A stretch of 34,299 nt of DNA from an uncultured Eubacterium sp. (lineage in GTDB: Bacteria; Bacillota; Clostridia; Lachnospirales; Lachnospiraceae). Of the stretch, positions 16,439 to 24,176 are shown piece by piece (positions within the stretch are counted from its first letter, which is position 1; every line of letters begins with the position of its first letter). The position numbers were made by a program, and so were the translations under genes. Where the stretch lies: positions 1-34,299 of the forward strand of contig CAKRGF010000029.1 of NCBI GenBank assembly GCA_934322085.1. The letters are read 5' to 3'. The notes under the pieces are model-generated. The model ran no database searches, was not told the origin of the DNA, and worked only from the letters and a program-made list of their open reading frames with translations.

Positions 16439-17704
16439 TTACAAGCCAAGTTCGGATGGCTCTGAGATTTTACCGGTAATAGCACTTGCTGCAGCAACTG
16501 CCGGACTTGCTAAATATACTTCTGAATCCACATGTCCCATACGTCCAACAAAGTTACGGTTTGTTGTCGATACTGCACGCTCACCTGCAGCCAAGATACC
16601 CATGTATCCGCCAAGGCATGGACCACACGTTGGTGTACTGACAACAGCACCTGCCTCAATAAAGGTCTGCACAAGTCCTTCTTCGATTGCCTGTAAATAA
16701 ATTGCCTGTGTGGCAGGAATCACGATACAGCGGATTCCCTTTTTCACTTTACGTCCCTTCAAGATGCTTGCAGCAACACGCATATCTTCAATTCGTCCAT
16801 TTGTACAGGAACCAATGACAACCTGATCAATAACTACTTCGCCGGCTTCTTTTACGGTCTTTGTGTTTTCCGGCAGATGCGGGAATGCAACCGTAGGCTC
16901 TAACGTATTCAAATCAATGGTAATCGTCTCATCATACTCAGCATCTTCATCCGGCTCATAAATTGTATATTTCTTTGTCGAATGTTCTTCCATATATGCA
17001 ATCGTCTTTTCATCAACCGGGAAAATACCATTTTTGGCACCTGCTTCGATTGCCATATTAGCAATGGAGAAACGATCATCCATAGACAAGCTCTTTACGC
17101 CCTCGCCCATAAATTCAAGGGAGCGGTACAATGCGCCATCAACACCAATCAATCCAATCAGATGAAGAATTACATCTTTGCCGCTGACCCATGGTTTTAA
17201 CTCACCTTTTAATTCTACCTTAATGGCAGATGGCACTTTAAACCATGCCTGTCCGGTAATCATGCCGGCACCCATGTCGGTACTTCCGACACCAGTGGAA
17301 AAAGCACCCAGTGCACCGTATGTACAAGTATGGGAATCTGCTCCAATACATGTCTCACCGGCAACAATCAAACCTTTTTCCGGCAAAAGGGCATGTTCAA
17401 TTCCCATCTCGCCAACTTCAAAATAGTTTGTAATTCCCTGTGCTTTTGCATATTCGCGTACACATTTGCAGTGTTCTGCTGATTTAATATCTTTATTCGG
17501 TGCAAAATGATCCGGTACAAGTGCAATTTTGTCCTTATCAAACACCGTCTTTTTATTCAGTTTCTCTACTTCATGAATCGCTACCGGTCCGGTAATATCA
17601 TTTGCCAGTACCAAATCCAAGTCTGCCTCAATCAACTGACCCGGTACTACCGACTCCAGTCCTGCATGGGCCGCAAGAATTTTCTGCGTCATCGTCATAC
17701 CCAT
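16439..17704 (-). CDS. leuC: 3-isopropylmalate dehydratase large subunit
   Basis: This is the aconitase-family catalytic subunit (421 residues). It carries the three 4Fe-4S ligands C300 (GSCTNGR), C360 and C363 (TPTCGPCLGG), and the substrate loops DSHTCTYGALG and HFAPNKDIKSAEH. The length fits the clostridial/archaeal-type short LeuC rather than the ~466-residue proteobacterial form. The start is ATG at 17704, eight bases from GGAGG. leuA and leuB are not in the window. The following CoA genes leave open a role on citramalate or another 2-substituted malate. Confidence 0.93.
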   Translation of the reverse strand: MGMTMTQKILAAHAGLESVVPGQLIEADLDLVLANDITGPVAIHEVEKLNKKTVFDKDKIALVPDHFAPNKDIKSAEHCKCVREYAKAQGITNYFEVGEMGIEHALLPEKGLIVAGETCIGADSHTCTYGALGAFSTGVGSTDMGAGMITGQAWFKVPSAIKVELKGELKPWVSGKDVILHLIGLIGVDGALYRSLEFMGEGVKSLSMDDRFSIANMAIEAGAKNGIFPVDEKTIAYMEEHSTKKYTIYEPDEDAEYDETITIDLNTLEPTVAFPHLPENTKTVKEAGEVVIDQVVIGSCTNGRIEDMRVAASILKGRKVKKGIRCIVIPATQAIYLQAIEEGLVQTFIEAGAVVSTPTCGPCLGGYMGILAAGERAVSTTNRNFVGRMGHVDSEVYLASPAVAAASAITGKISEPSELGL

Positions 17705-17748
17705 TGTTCATTCCTCCATTCTTTGTGTATATGTTCTTAACATTCACT

Positions 17749-17777
17749 ATCATAACAGAAAAACGGCGTTCTGTAAA
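17749..17777 (-). promoter_or_regulatory. Putative leuC promoter embedded in the dut terminator
   Basis: On the minus strand TTTACA (17772-17777) is 17 bases from TATGAT (17749-17754). The -35 hexamer lies inside the right arm of the dut terminator hairpin, so the two signals share bases. The implied leader is short (~35-40 bases), and no T-box or leader peptide is seen. Confidence 0.5.
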
Positions 17778-17817
17778 TTACGTTCCTTCTAAAAAATTTA
17801 CAAAACTGCCGTTTTTT
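17759..17817 (-). terminator. Intrinsic terminator of the nrdD-nrdG-dut operon
   Basis: AAAAACGGC (17759-17767) pairs with GCCGTTTTT (17808-17816). After a small interior loop, GTT/AAC and GTAAATT/AATTTAC continue the stem. On the minus strand the hairpin ends in GCCGTTTTT, a good uridine tract. The dut stop codon is three bases away. Confidence 0.75.
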
Positions 17818-17819
17818 AC

Positions 17820-18266
17820 TTATTTTGTACCGGTTGAACCAAAGCCGCCCTCACCGCGCACCGTATCTTCTAACTCAGAGACTTCTTCGTACTCCGCAAA
17901 AATATAAGGAGCAATCACCATCTGTGCCACGCGCTCGCCGCTTTCAATCGTTATATCTTCGTTTGAATGATTGTGAAGCGCTACCATAATCTCGCCGCGG
18001 TAATCGGAATCCACCACACCAACTTTATTGGCCGGTGCCAGTCCTTTTTTACACGCCAGCCCGCTTCTTGCATACACAAGTCCGACAAGTCCTGTAGGAA
18101 TTTCCATCGCAATCCCGGTATGGACAAATTCCGTTGCTCCTTTTGCAATGGTAAGCGGTGCATCCAGACACGCATACAAATCCGCACCCGCCGCAAATTC
18201 CGTTCCGTAATGCGGCATCTGTGCTCTTTCGTCTAATTTCTTAAATTTTACTGTTGTTTTATTCAT
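17820..18266 (-). CDS. dut: dUTP diphosphatase
   Basis: This is a trimeric dUTPase that hydrolyses dUTP to dUMP, limiting uracil in DNA and feeding dTMP synthesis. The product has 148 residues. All five motifs are visible in order: AGADLYA, YARSGLACKKGLA, GVVDSDYRGEI, GERVAQMVI and RGEGGFGSTG. The start is ATG at 18266 (MNKTTVKF), six bases after a GAGG; the frame upstream overlaps nrdG and is not conserved. It is 16 bases from nrdG, placing dut in the anaerobic ribonucleotide reductase operon. Confidence 0.96.
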   Translation of the reverse strand: MNKTTVKFKKLDERAQMPHYGTEFAAGADLYACLDAPLTIAKGATEFVHTGIAMEIPTGLVGLVYARSGLACKKGLAPANKVGVVDSDYRGEIMVALHNHSNEDITIESGERVAQMVIAPYIFAEYEEVSELEDTVRGEGGFGSTGTK

Positions 18267-18282
18267 TTTCATCCTCACTATT

Positions 18283-18813
18283 TTATTGTATCTCACGTTC
18301 CCAGTGAACGATTTCTCCGGCATCTAATGTCTTTTTTACATCAATAATGCGCTGGTTATCGGAACCACGGAAATTGATTTTCAGATTTTTTCTGTCAATC
18401 ATAAACTCTCCATCAACCACGATATCAAGATAGGATACAATTTCTTTTGTCACTTCCGACTCTATGCACATTTTATCTAAGACATCTTTGTCAAATAAAT
18501 AACCGGTATAGCACCAAATATTTTTCTCCGGATATGTCTGTTTTACCGCGCGAAGCAACGGGAGAATCCCCTCCTGATTGACAGGTTCCATCGGCTCACC
18601 GCCAAGCAGGGACAAACCGGCAATATAATTCGGTTTTAAATACTCTAAAATCCGGTCAATTTCTTTTTGCGTGAAAGGGTTTCCATAATGGAAATCCCAT
18701 GCTTCTTTATTAAAACATTCTTTGCAGTGATGTGTGCATCCGCTGACAAACAAAGATACACGCACACCTTCACCATTTGCCACATCGCAGTATTTAATAT
18801 CTGCGTAATTCAT
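18283..18813 (-). CDS. nrdG: Anaerobic ribonucleoside-triphosphate reductase activating protein
   Basis: This is a radical-SAM activase that installs the glycyl radical on NrdD. The product has 176 residues. The CxxxCxxC cluster motif is C26, C30 and C33 in VSGCTHHCKECFN. The SAM-binding GGEP motif is seen as SLLGGEPM. The start is ATG with GGAG about ten bases upstream. It follows nrdD by 17 bases, the usual operon order. Confidence 0.96.
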   Translation of the reverse strand: MNYADIKYCDVANGEGVRVSLFVSGCTHHCKECFNKEAWDFHYGNPFTQKEIDRILEYLKPNYIAGLSLLGGEPMEPVNQEGILPLLRAVKQTYPEKNIWCYTGYLFDKDVLDKMCIESEVTKEIVSYLDIVVDGEFMIDRKNLKINFRGSDNQRIIDVKKTLDAGEIVHWEREIQ

Positions 18814-18830
18814 TTTCTTTCATCTCCTCT

Positions 18831-20957
18831 TTACAGATGGAGTACGCGGGCATTAATCTCCTTGGTTTTGCCCACATTCCAGAAATTCTCACCCAGATAC
18901 CCACAGGTTCTTCTTGTTACGTTCATTTTGTCATGGTCCTTATTTCCACAGTTTGGACATTCCCACTCAAGATTATCATTAATAATAATCTCACCGTCAT
19001 ATCCGCACACATGACAATAATCCGATTTTGTATTAAATTCAGCATACTGAATATGCTCATAAATATATTTAACAACTTCTTCCAGTGCAGGCAGATTGTT
19101 CTGCATATTTGGCACCTCTACATATGAAATCGCACCGCCGGAAGAAATAACCTGGAACTGTGCCTCAAATTCAAATTTGCTGAAAGCATCAATTTTCTCG
19201 CGCACATCCACGTGGTAGGAATTGGTATAATATCCTTTATCCGTTACATCTTTAATCTCACCAAAACGTTTTTTATCAATTTCAGCGAAACGGTAGCAGA
19301 GGCTTTCTGCCGGTGTTCCATAAAGTCCAAAATGGATTCCGGTTTCCTCTTTCCATGTATCCGTTGCACGGCGCAGACGGTTCATCAGCGCTTTTGCAAA
19401 CTGACTTCCTTTTTCCGTTGTCTGACTCTCGCCGGTCATCAGTTTCGTAACTTCATACAAACCGATGTATCCAAGAGAAATGGTGGAATAACCGCCATGC
19501 AACAATTTATCGATTTTCTCTCCTTTTTGCAGACGGGCAATCGCACCATACTGCCAGTGAATCGGACTGACGTCACTGGTTACACCCTCAAGCGCACGGT
19601 GGCGGCACATCAAAGCTTCAAAGCAGAGCGACAATCTTTCTTCCAAAAGCTGCCAGAAATATTCCATATCGCCTTTTGCTAAAATACCAATCTGCGGAAG
19701 GTTTAAACTGACAACACCCTGGTTAAAACGTCCCTCAAACTTATAATTGCCGTTTTCATCTTTCCACGGTGTGAGGAAACTGCGGCATCCCATGCAGCTA
19801 AATACATTTCCTTCATAATTTTCACGCATTTTCTTTGCAGATATGTAATCCGGATACATTCTCTTTGCCGAACAGCGGACAGCAAGCTTTGTAATGTAAT
19901 CGTACTCACCGCCCTTTAAGGCATTGTGCTCATCTAATACATAAATCAATTTCGGGAATGCCGGTGTCACATAAACACCTTTTTCGTTTTTAATACCCTC
20001 TAAGCGCTGACGAAGAATCTCTTCAATAATCATCGCATTTTCCTTGATGTATTCATCTTTTGGATCCAAGTTCAAAAACAGTGTCACAAATGGAGACTGT
20101 CCATTCGTTGTCATCAAAGTATTAATCTGGTACTGAATTGTCTGTACACCGGATCGGAGTTCATCATTTACACGCTCTTTTACAAATTCTTCAATTACAT
20201 CCGGCGCAATTTTCCCCGCATAACGCTCGGTATAATGTTTGCGGTACTTGTCCGCACTCTTTCTCAAATATTTACCAAGGTGTCTGGTATCTACCGACTG
20301 ACCGCCGTACTGACTGCTTGCTACGGCAGAAATAATCTGTGTCATAACCGTGCAGGCAACCTGAAAACTCTTTGGACTCTCAATCAGTTTACCGTTCATC
20401 ACTGTACCATTGTCAAGCATATCCCCAATATTAATCAGACAACAGTTAAAAATCGGCTGGATGAAATAATCCATATCATGGAAATGAAGCACACCATCTT
20501 CATGCGCCTTTGTGATTTTCTCCGGTAGAAGAATACGCTTTGTCAAATCTTTTGACACCTCTCCGGCAATCAAATCGCGCTGGGTACTTGCCACATATGC
20601 ATTTTTATTAGAATTTTCCTCCATAACATCTTTGTTGCTGTTCTGGAGAAGACTCATAATCGAATCGTCAGTGGTATTGGCTTTACGAACCAATTCTCTT
20701 GTATATCGATAAATAATATACTTTTTCGCAAGGTCAAACTTTCCTGCTGCCATTAATTTTTGCTCAATGATATCCTGAATATCTTCCACCTGCATGGTAT
20801 CACGTTTCATATTTTCGATGCCTGCAACAATGCCATCAATCATGTCATCGGTTACCCGTTCAAACGTATCCACCTCTGCATTTGCCTTCCGTATCGCAAT
20901 CAATATTTTGTTGCGGTCGTATTCTACGGTTCGGCCATCCCTTTTAATTACCCTCAC
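18831..20957 (-). CDS. nrdD: Anaerobic (class III) ribonucleoside-triphosphate reductase
   Basis: This oxygen-sensitive enzyme makes dNTPs from NTPs. An ATP-cone allosteric domain occupies ~1-90 (VIKRDGRTVEYDRNK). The catalytic domain follows, then a C-terminal zinc site (CHVCG and CPNCG). The glycyl-radical loop RTCGYLG lies near the C terminus, with G686 as radical site in 708 residues. The start is GTG at 20957: an AAGGAG lies 11 bases upstream and the product then begins MRVIKRDG like its relatives. The TTG at 20978 that would extend it lacks a ribosome binding site. It is the first gene of nrdD-nrdG-dut. The upstream region has a strong promoter and candidate NrdR sites. Confidence 0.96.
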   Translation of the reverse strand: MRVIKRDGRTVEYDRNKILIAIRKANAEVDTFERVTDDMIDGIVAGIENMKRDTMQVEDIQDIIEQKLMAAGKFDLAKKYIIYRYTRELVRKANTTDDSIMSLLQNSNKDVMEENSNKNAYVASTQRDLIAGEVSKDLTKRILLPEKITKAHEDGVLHFHDMDYFIQPIFNCCLINIGDMLDNGTVMNGKLIESPKSFQVACTVMTQIISAVASSQYGGQSVDTRHLGKYLRKSADKYRKHYTERYAGKIAPDVIEEFVKERVNDELRSGVQTIQYQINTLMTTNGQSPFVTLFLNLDPKDEYIKENAMIIEEILRQRLEGIKNEKGVYVTPAFPKLIYVLDEHNALKGGEYDYITKLAVRCSAKRMYPDYISAKKMRENYEGNVFSCMGCRSFLTPWKDENGNYKFEGRFNQGVVSLNLPQIGILAKGDMEYFWQLLEERLSLCFEALMCRHRALEGVTSDVSPIHWQYGAIARLQKGEKIDKLLHGGYSTISLGYIGLYEVTKLMTGESQTTEKGSQFAKALMNRLRRATDTWKEETGIHFGLYGTPAESLCYRFAEIDKKRFGEIKDVTDKGYYTNSYHVDVREKIDAFSKFEFEAQFQVISSGGAISYVEVPNMQNNLPALEEVVKYIYEHIQYAEFNTKSDYCHVCGYDGEIIINDNLEWECPNCGNKDHDKMNVTRRTCGYLGENFWNVGKTKEINARVLHL

Positions 20958-21020
20958 TTTTTGTACAACTCCTTTCAATCCGTACCAATACCTACGTTCA
21001 TAATTTTTCCTACGAGAATC

Positions 21021-21049
21021 ATTATACCAAATGAGGTATGCATTGTCTA
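21021..21049 (-). promoter_or_regulatory. Promoter of the nrdD-nrdG-dut operon
   Basis: On the minus strand TAGACA (21044-21049) is 17 bases from a perfect TATAAT (21021-21026). The -35 overlaps a candidate NrdR box. Confidence 0.75.
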
Positions 21050-21103
21050 CTATATATTGTAATTCTTTTGTATTTTTTTCGCGGTATGCACTATATCATG
21101 TGT
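21047..21103 (-). promoter_or_regulatory. Pair of candidate NrdR boxes
   Basis: Two 16-base sites resemble the NrdR consensus ACACTATATATAGTGT (recalled from the literature). They are 21047-21062 (core ACTATATATTGT on the plus strand, 11/16 matches) and 21088-21103 (CACTATAT...GTGT, 12/16). Their starts are 41 bases apart, about four helical turns. The proximal site overlaps the -35 element, the geometry expected for repression of ribonucleotide reductase genes. Confidence 0.55.
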
Positions 21104-21115
21104 TTTTACAGAACA

Positions 21116-21150
21116 TAAAAACAAGAGCTGGAAATTCATCCAAAGCCCTT
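21116..21150 (-). terminator. Probable terminator after mutY
   Basis: On the minus strand AAGGGC and, after a TT bulge, TGGA pair with TCCA and GCTCTT (plus-strand arms 21123-21132 and 21139-21150). TGTTTTT follows. One G-U pair is needed. Confidence 0.6.
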
Positions 21151-21170
21151 ATTTTACGTTTATTCCACAC

Positions 21171-22235
21171 TCAAATCTGGTGTAAGAAAATATGAAAAGC
21201 AACTGGTATCGGATATTTTTCCTGAACCTCTGACAAGTCACAAAACAAAAGCCCAGACACTACATCTTGTGGTTTCCCTTCTGGAAGAATAATTTCATAA
21301 CCACGCATGTGCCACTCCACATGAGAAAAAATATGCTTGCCGCTCTTTAATCGTTTTACCGTCACCTCACCAGAAACCGTTTCCGACAAATATTCTTTCA
21401 CCTGCTGCATCGTCAGATGTCCTTCTTTGGATGGAAATTCCCACATACCGGCCAATAATCCCTGATTTGGTCGTCTTACAATTCCAATCCGGTCACCCTG
21501 CCGGAATACAAAGACTGTCTTTTTCTCAATGCGGCGTTTTTTCTTCTCCGCCTTTTTCGGCAGTTCCATCTCACGCCCTTCTTTATGGGCAAGACATAAG
21601 TGAGAAAGCGGGCATTTTTCACAGAGCGGCTTTCCATTTGGAATACAGATTACTTCTCCGAGTTCCATCAGTGCCTGATTAAATTCGCCCGGACAGTCCT
21701 TTGGCATAATGGTGCGAAGCTCTTTTTCCATCCTAGTCCGAACCGACATTTTCATAATATCTTCATCACAGTTCAAATAACGCATCGTAACACGAAGCAC
21801 ATTGCCATCCACTGCAGGCTCCGCTAAACCATAGGCAATGGATGCAATCGCACCCGCCGTATATCTGCCGATACCCGGCAGTGAAAGCAATAAATCATAA
21901 TCAGCCGGAAGCCTGCCATCATACCGCTCCACTAAAAGAGACGCTGCCTTCTTCAAATTGCGTGCGCGGTTATAATACCCAAGTCCTTCCCACAGTTTCA
22001 AAAGTTCTTCCTCCGAAACGGCTGCCAGAGAAGGAATATTCGGCAAACACTTCGTAAACCGGTCATAGTACGCTTTTGCCGCTTCAATTCTTGTCTGCTG
22101 AAGCATAATCTCCGACAGCCACACATGATACGGCGTAGCATCATCCCGCCACGGCATACTCCGTTTTTCCTTTTCATACCATAAGCAAAGAGGCTCAACG
22201 AGAGCCTCCAGTTTGTATTCTTTATTTTCGTTCAT
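21171..22235 (-). CDS. mutY: A/G-specific adenine glycosylase MutY
   Basis: MutY removes adenine mispaired with 8-oxoguanine. The product has 354 residues. It shows the helix-hairpin-helix LPGIGRYTAGAIA, catalytic E42 in LSEIMLQQT, D143 in EPAVDGNVLR, and a 4Fe-4S cluster (C197, C205, C208, C214; spacing 7-2-5). The C-terminal NUDIX-like 8-oxoG recognition domain starts near RIGIVRRPNQGLLAGMWEFP. The start chosen is ATG at 22235, which lies inside the end of the sigma-like gene; the genes overlap by 14 bases, suggesting translational coupling. A GTG two codons earlier is the alternative. Confidence 0.96.
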   Translation of the reverse strand: MNENKEYKLEALVEPLCLWYEKEKRSMPWRDDATPYHVWLSEIMLQQTRIEAAKAYYDRFTKCLPNIPSLAAVSEEELLKLWEGLGYYNRARNLKKAASLLVERYDGRLPADYDLLLSLPGIGRYTAGAIASIAYGLAEPAVDGNVLRVTMRYLNCDEDIMKMSVRTRMEKELRTIMPKDCPGEFNQALMELGEVICIPNGKPLCEKCPLSHLCLAHKEGREMELPKKAEKKKRRIEKKTVFVFRQGDRIGIVRRPNQGLLAGMWEFPSKEGHLTMQQVKEYLSETVSGEVTVKRLKSGKHIFSHVEWHMRGYEIILPEGKPQDVVSGLLFCDLSEVQEKYPIPVAFHIFLHQI

Positions 22236-22989
22236 TTTCACCTTTTCCCAGTTCTATTTCATTGTGGGACAAATCGACGTACTGATTAATTTCCTCGATA
22301 TCCATATGGGTAAATTCGGAAAGTTCTTCAATTGTCGCAATACGTCCATATTCCTGCGCTAATGTCCTCGTTGCCTCCAGCAAAAGATTCACACGCCCAA
22401 GCAGTGCATGCACACTGTCTGTTCCTGCCAGTTCTTCATCTACTAATTCAATCAACCGGCTTCGCACCGCATGGTCAATGGCTTTTTGATAATCAACGAC
22501 TTCTTCATTTCCACAAAGCATCGCAACACAGGCGGTTAATTCCAAATTGCCTTCCTGAATCAAATCTTCCACCGGCACACCACGGCCACGGTATTTATCC
22601 GCTAACTGCATGACCCGGTGCAGATGTGCTTCAATGACAGAAGAAATAACTTCTTCCTCACCTCTTCGCAGCTGTTCAAGTAAAAGTGCGAGTTCCTCTT
22701 CTTCGTACCGCTTTAACTGACGCAGTTCTTCTTTGTATAAGTGCAGATATTTGGAATCTTTTTCGCTTTTTTCGACAGCCTCTTCTTCCGTTTTCTCTAC
22801 CGGCGCACGATAGCCTTCTACCTCAATCCGATGTTCTTTAAGGTATGCATAGACAAACGGCATCTGTTCCTCTGTCAAATTCCAGTCGCTGCAATAATCG
22901 GCAATTTCTTTTTTGGTGAGCAAATTTTCTTTCGTTCGTCCAAAATCTACCAACTCTTCCATCTGACGTAGAAATTCTCTCTGGTCCAT
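22222..22989 (-). CDS. Sigma-70-like protein lacking region 4
   Basis: This protein (255 residues) has sigma-factor-like parts but not a complete sigma factor. Residues ~1-60 are a helical N-terminal domain reminiscent of sigma region 1.1. Residues ~108-150 match regions 1.2-2.2 (VIEAHLHRVMQLADKYRGRG, then VEDLIQEGNLEL), the part that binds the RNA polymerase beta' clamp. The next stretch (~160-188) lacks the aromatic-rich 2.3/2.4 signature that melts and reads the -10. Residues ~205-242 resemble region 3 (YGRIATIEELSEFTHMDIEEI). No region 4 follows. The start is ATG with AAGGAG upstream. It could bind core polymerase without normal promoter recognition, acting as a decoy or modulator; that is inference. 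The gene overlaps mutY and follows the dehydrogenase gene by 17 bases. Confidence 0.75.
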   Translation of the reverse strand: MDQREFLRQMEELVDFGRTKENLLTKKEIADYCSDWNLTEEQMPFVYAYLKEHRIEVEGYRAPVEKTEEEAVEKSEKDSKYLHLYKEELRQLKRYEEEELALLLEQLRRGEEEVISSVIEAHLHRVMQLADKYRGRGVPVEDLIQEGNLELTACVAMLCGNEEVVDYQKAIDHAVRSRLIELVDEELAGTDSVHALLGRVNLLLEATRTLAQEYGRIATIEELSEFTHMDIEEINQYVDLSHNEIELGKGENERK

Positions 22990-23006
22990 ATCTGTCTCCT
23001 TAATTT

Positions 23007-24176
23007 TTACAATGCACTCCGATAAATCGCAATCACATCATCACGATTCAATTTTACATAATTACCTTCGGTCTTGCGCCCCTTCAAAAGTTTATCAGTC
23101 ATAAGTTCGATATCCTCTTCTTTTGCGCCAATCTCTGCAAAGGAAGACGGCATGCCGATTTTTTTCAAAAATGCTTCAAACGCCTCAATTCCTTTGAGTG
23201 CGGTTTTCTCGGGATGTTTCTCATTCATCGGCACATCAAAGATACGGTTTGCAAATAAAGCGAGTTTGCCCGGATTTTTCTTGCATACATAACGCATCCA
23301 AAGCGGTGCAATTACTGCAAGCCCTGCGCCATGAGTGACGTCATAAAGAGCTGACAGTTCATGCTCGATGTGGTGGCTTGCCCAATCCTGCACACGACCA
23401 ACACCGCACACATTATTATGCGCTAACATACCTGCCCACATAATGTTTGCACGTGCTTCATAATGATTTGGATTTTCAATGACACGCGGTGCCTCATATA
23501 CAATTGTTTTTAAAATTGCTTCACACAAGCGGTCTGTAATCTCAACTTCCTCTGTGTTGGAAAAATAACGCTCACAAACGTGAATCATAATATCCGTTGC
23601 TCCCGCTGCCGACTGATACGGTGGCAGGGTGCAGGTAAGTTCCGGGTTCAAAACAGAGAACTTCGGACGAAGCAAATCACTTTTTGTTCCCTTTTTCACC
23701 ATTGTTTTTTCATCGGTGATTACGGTATTTGGCGAACCTTCACTGCCGGCTGCCGCAATCGTTAATATCGTTCCGATTGGAAGTGCTTTTTCAACGGATG
23801 CCTTGCCCTGATAAAAATCCATAAAATCTCCATCATACAAAGTACCGGCAGCAATTGCCTTAGACGAATCAATCGTACTTCCACCGCCAACAGCAAGAAT
23901 AAAGTCAACCTTTTCTTTCTTGCACAATTCAATTCCCTCGTATACGAGTCCACTTCTTGGATTTGGTTTTACACCACCAAGTTCACAAAATTCCAAACCG
24001 CTTTCCTTTAATACGGAAATCACGGTATCATAAAGTCCACTCTTTTTGATGGAGCCTCCTCCATAATGAAGCAGCACTTTATGTCCGCCAAATTTTTTTA
24101 TTAAATCAGCAACATGCTTTTCGGCGCCTTTACCAAAATCAAAATAAGTCGGCGCATAAAAGGTAAAATTATCCAT
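23007..24176 (-). CDS. Iron-containing alcohol dehydrogenase (butanol dehydrogenase/YqhD type)
   Basis: This is a group III alcohol dehydrogenase that should reduce aldehydes with NAD(P)H during fermentation or detoxification. The product has 389 residues. The nucleotide-binding GGGSTIDSSKAIAAG is at 97-111. Probable metal ligands are D195 and H199 (GATDIMIHVCERYF), H272 (IEHELSAL) and H282 (VTHGAGLAV). The sequence resembles the BdhA/YqhD branch, generally NADPH-dependent; cofactor and substrate are inferred. The ATG overlaps the asnA stop codon (TAATG), so the two are translationally linked. Confidence 0.9.
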   Translation of the reverse strand: MDNFTFYAPTYFDFGKGAEKHVADLIKKFGGHKVLLHYGGGSIKKSGLYDTVISVLKESGLEFCELGGVKPNPRSGLVYEGIELCKKEKVDFILAVGGGSTIDSSKAIAAGTLYDGDFMDFYQGKASVEKALPIGTILTIAAAGSEGSPNTVITDEKTMVKKGTKSDLLRPKFSVLNPELTCTLPPYQSAAGATDIMIHVCERYFSNTEEVEITDRLCEAILKTIVYEAPRVIENPNHYEARANIMWAGMLAHNNVCGVGRVQDWASHHIEHELSALYDVTHGAGLAVIAPLWMRYVCKKNPGKLALFANRIFDVPMNEKHPEKTALKGIEAFEAFLKKIGMPSSFAEIGAKEEDIELMTDKLLKGRKTEGNYVKLNRDDVIAIYRSAL

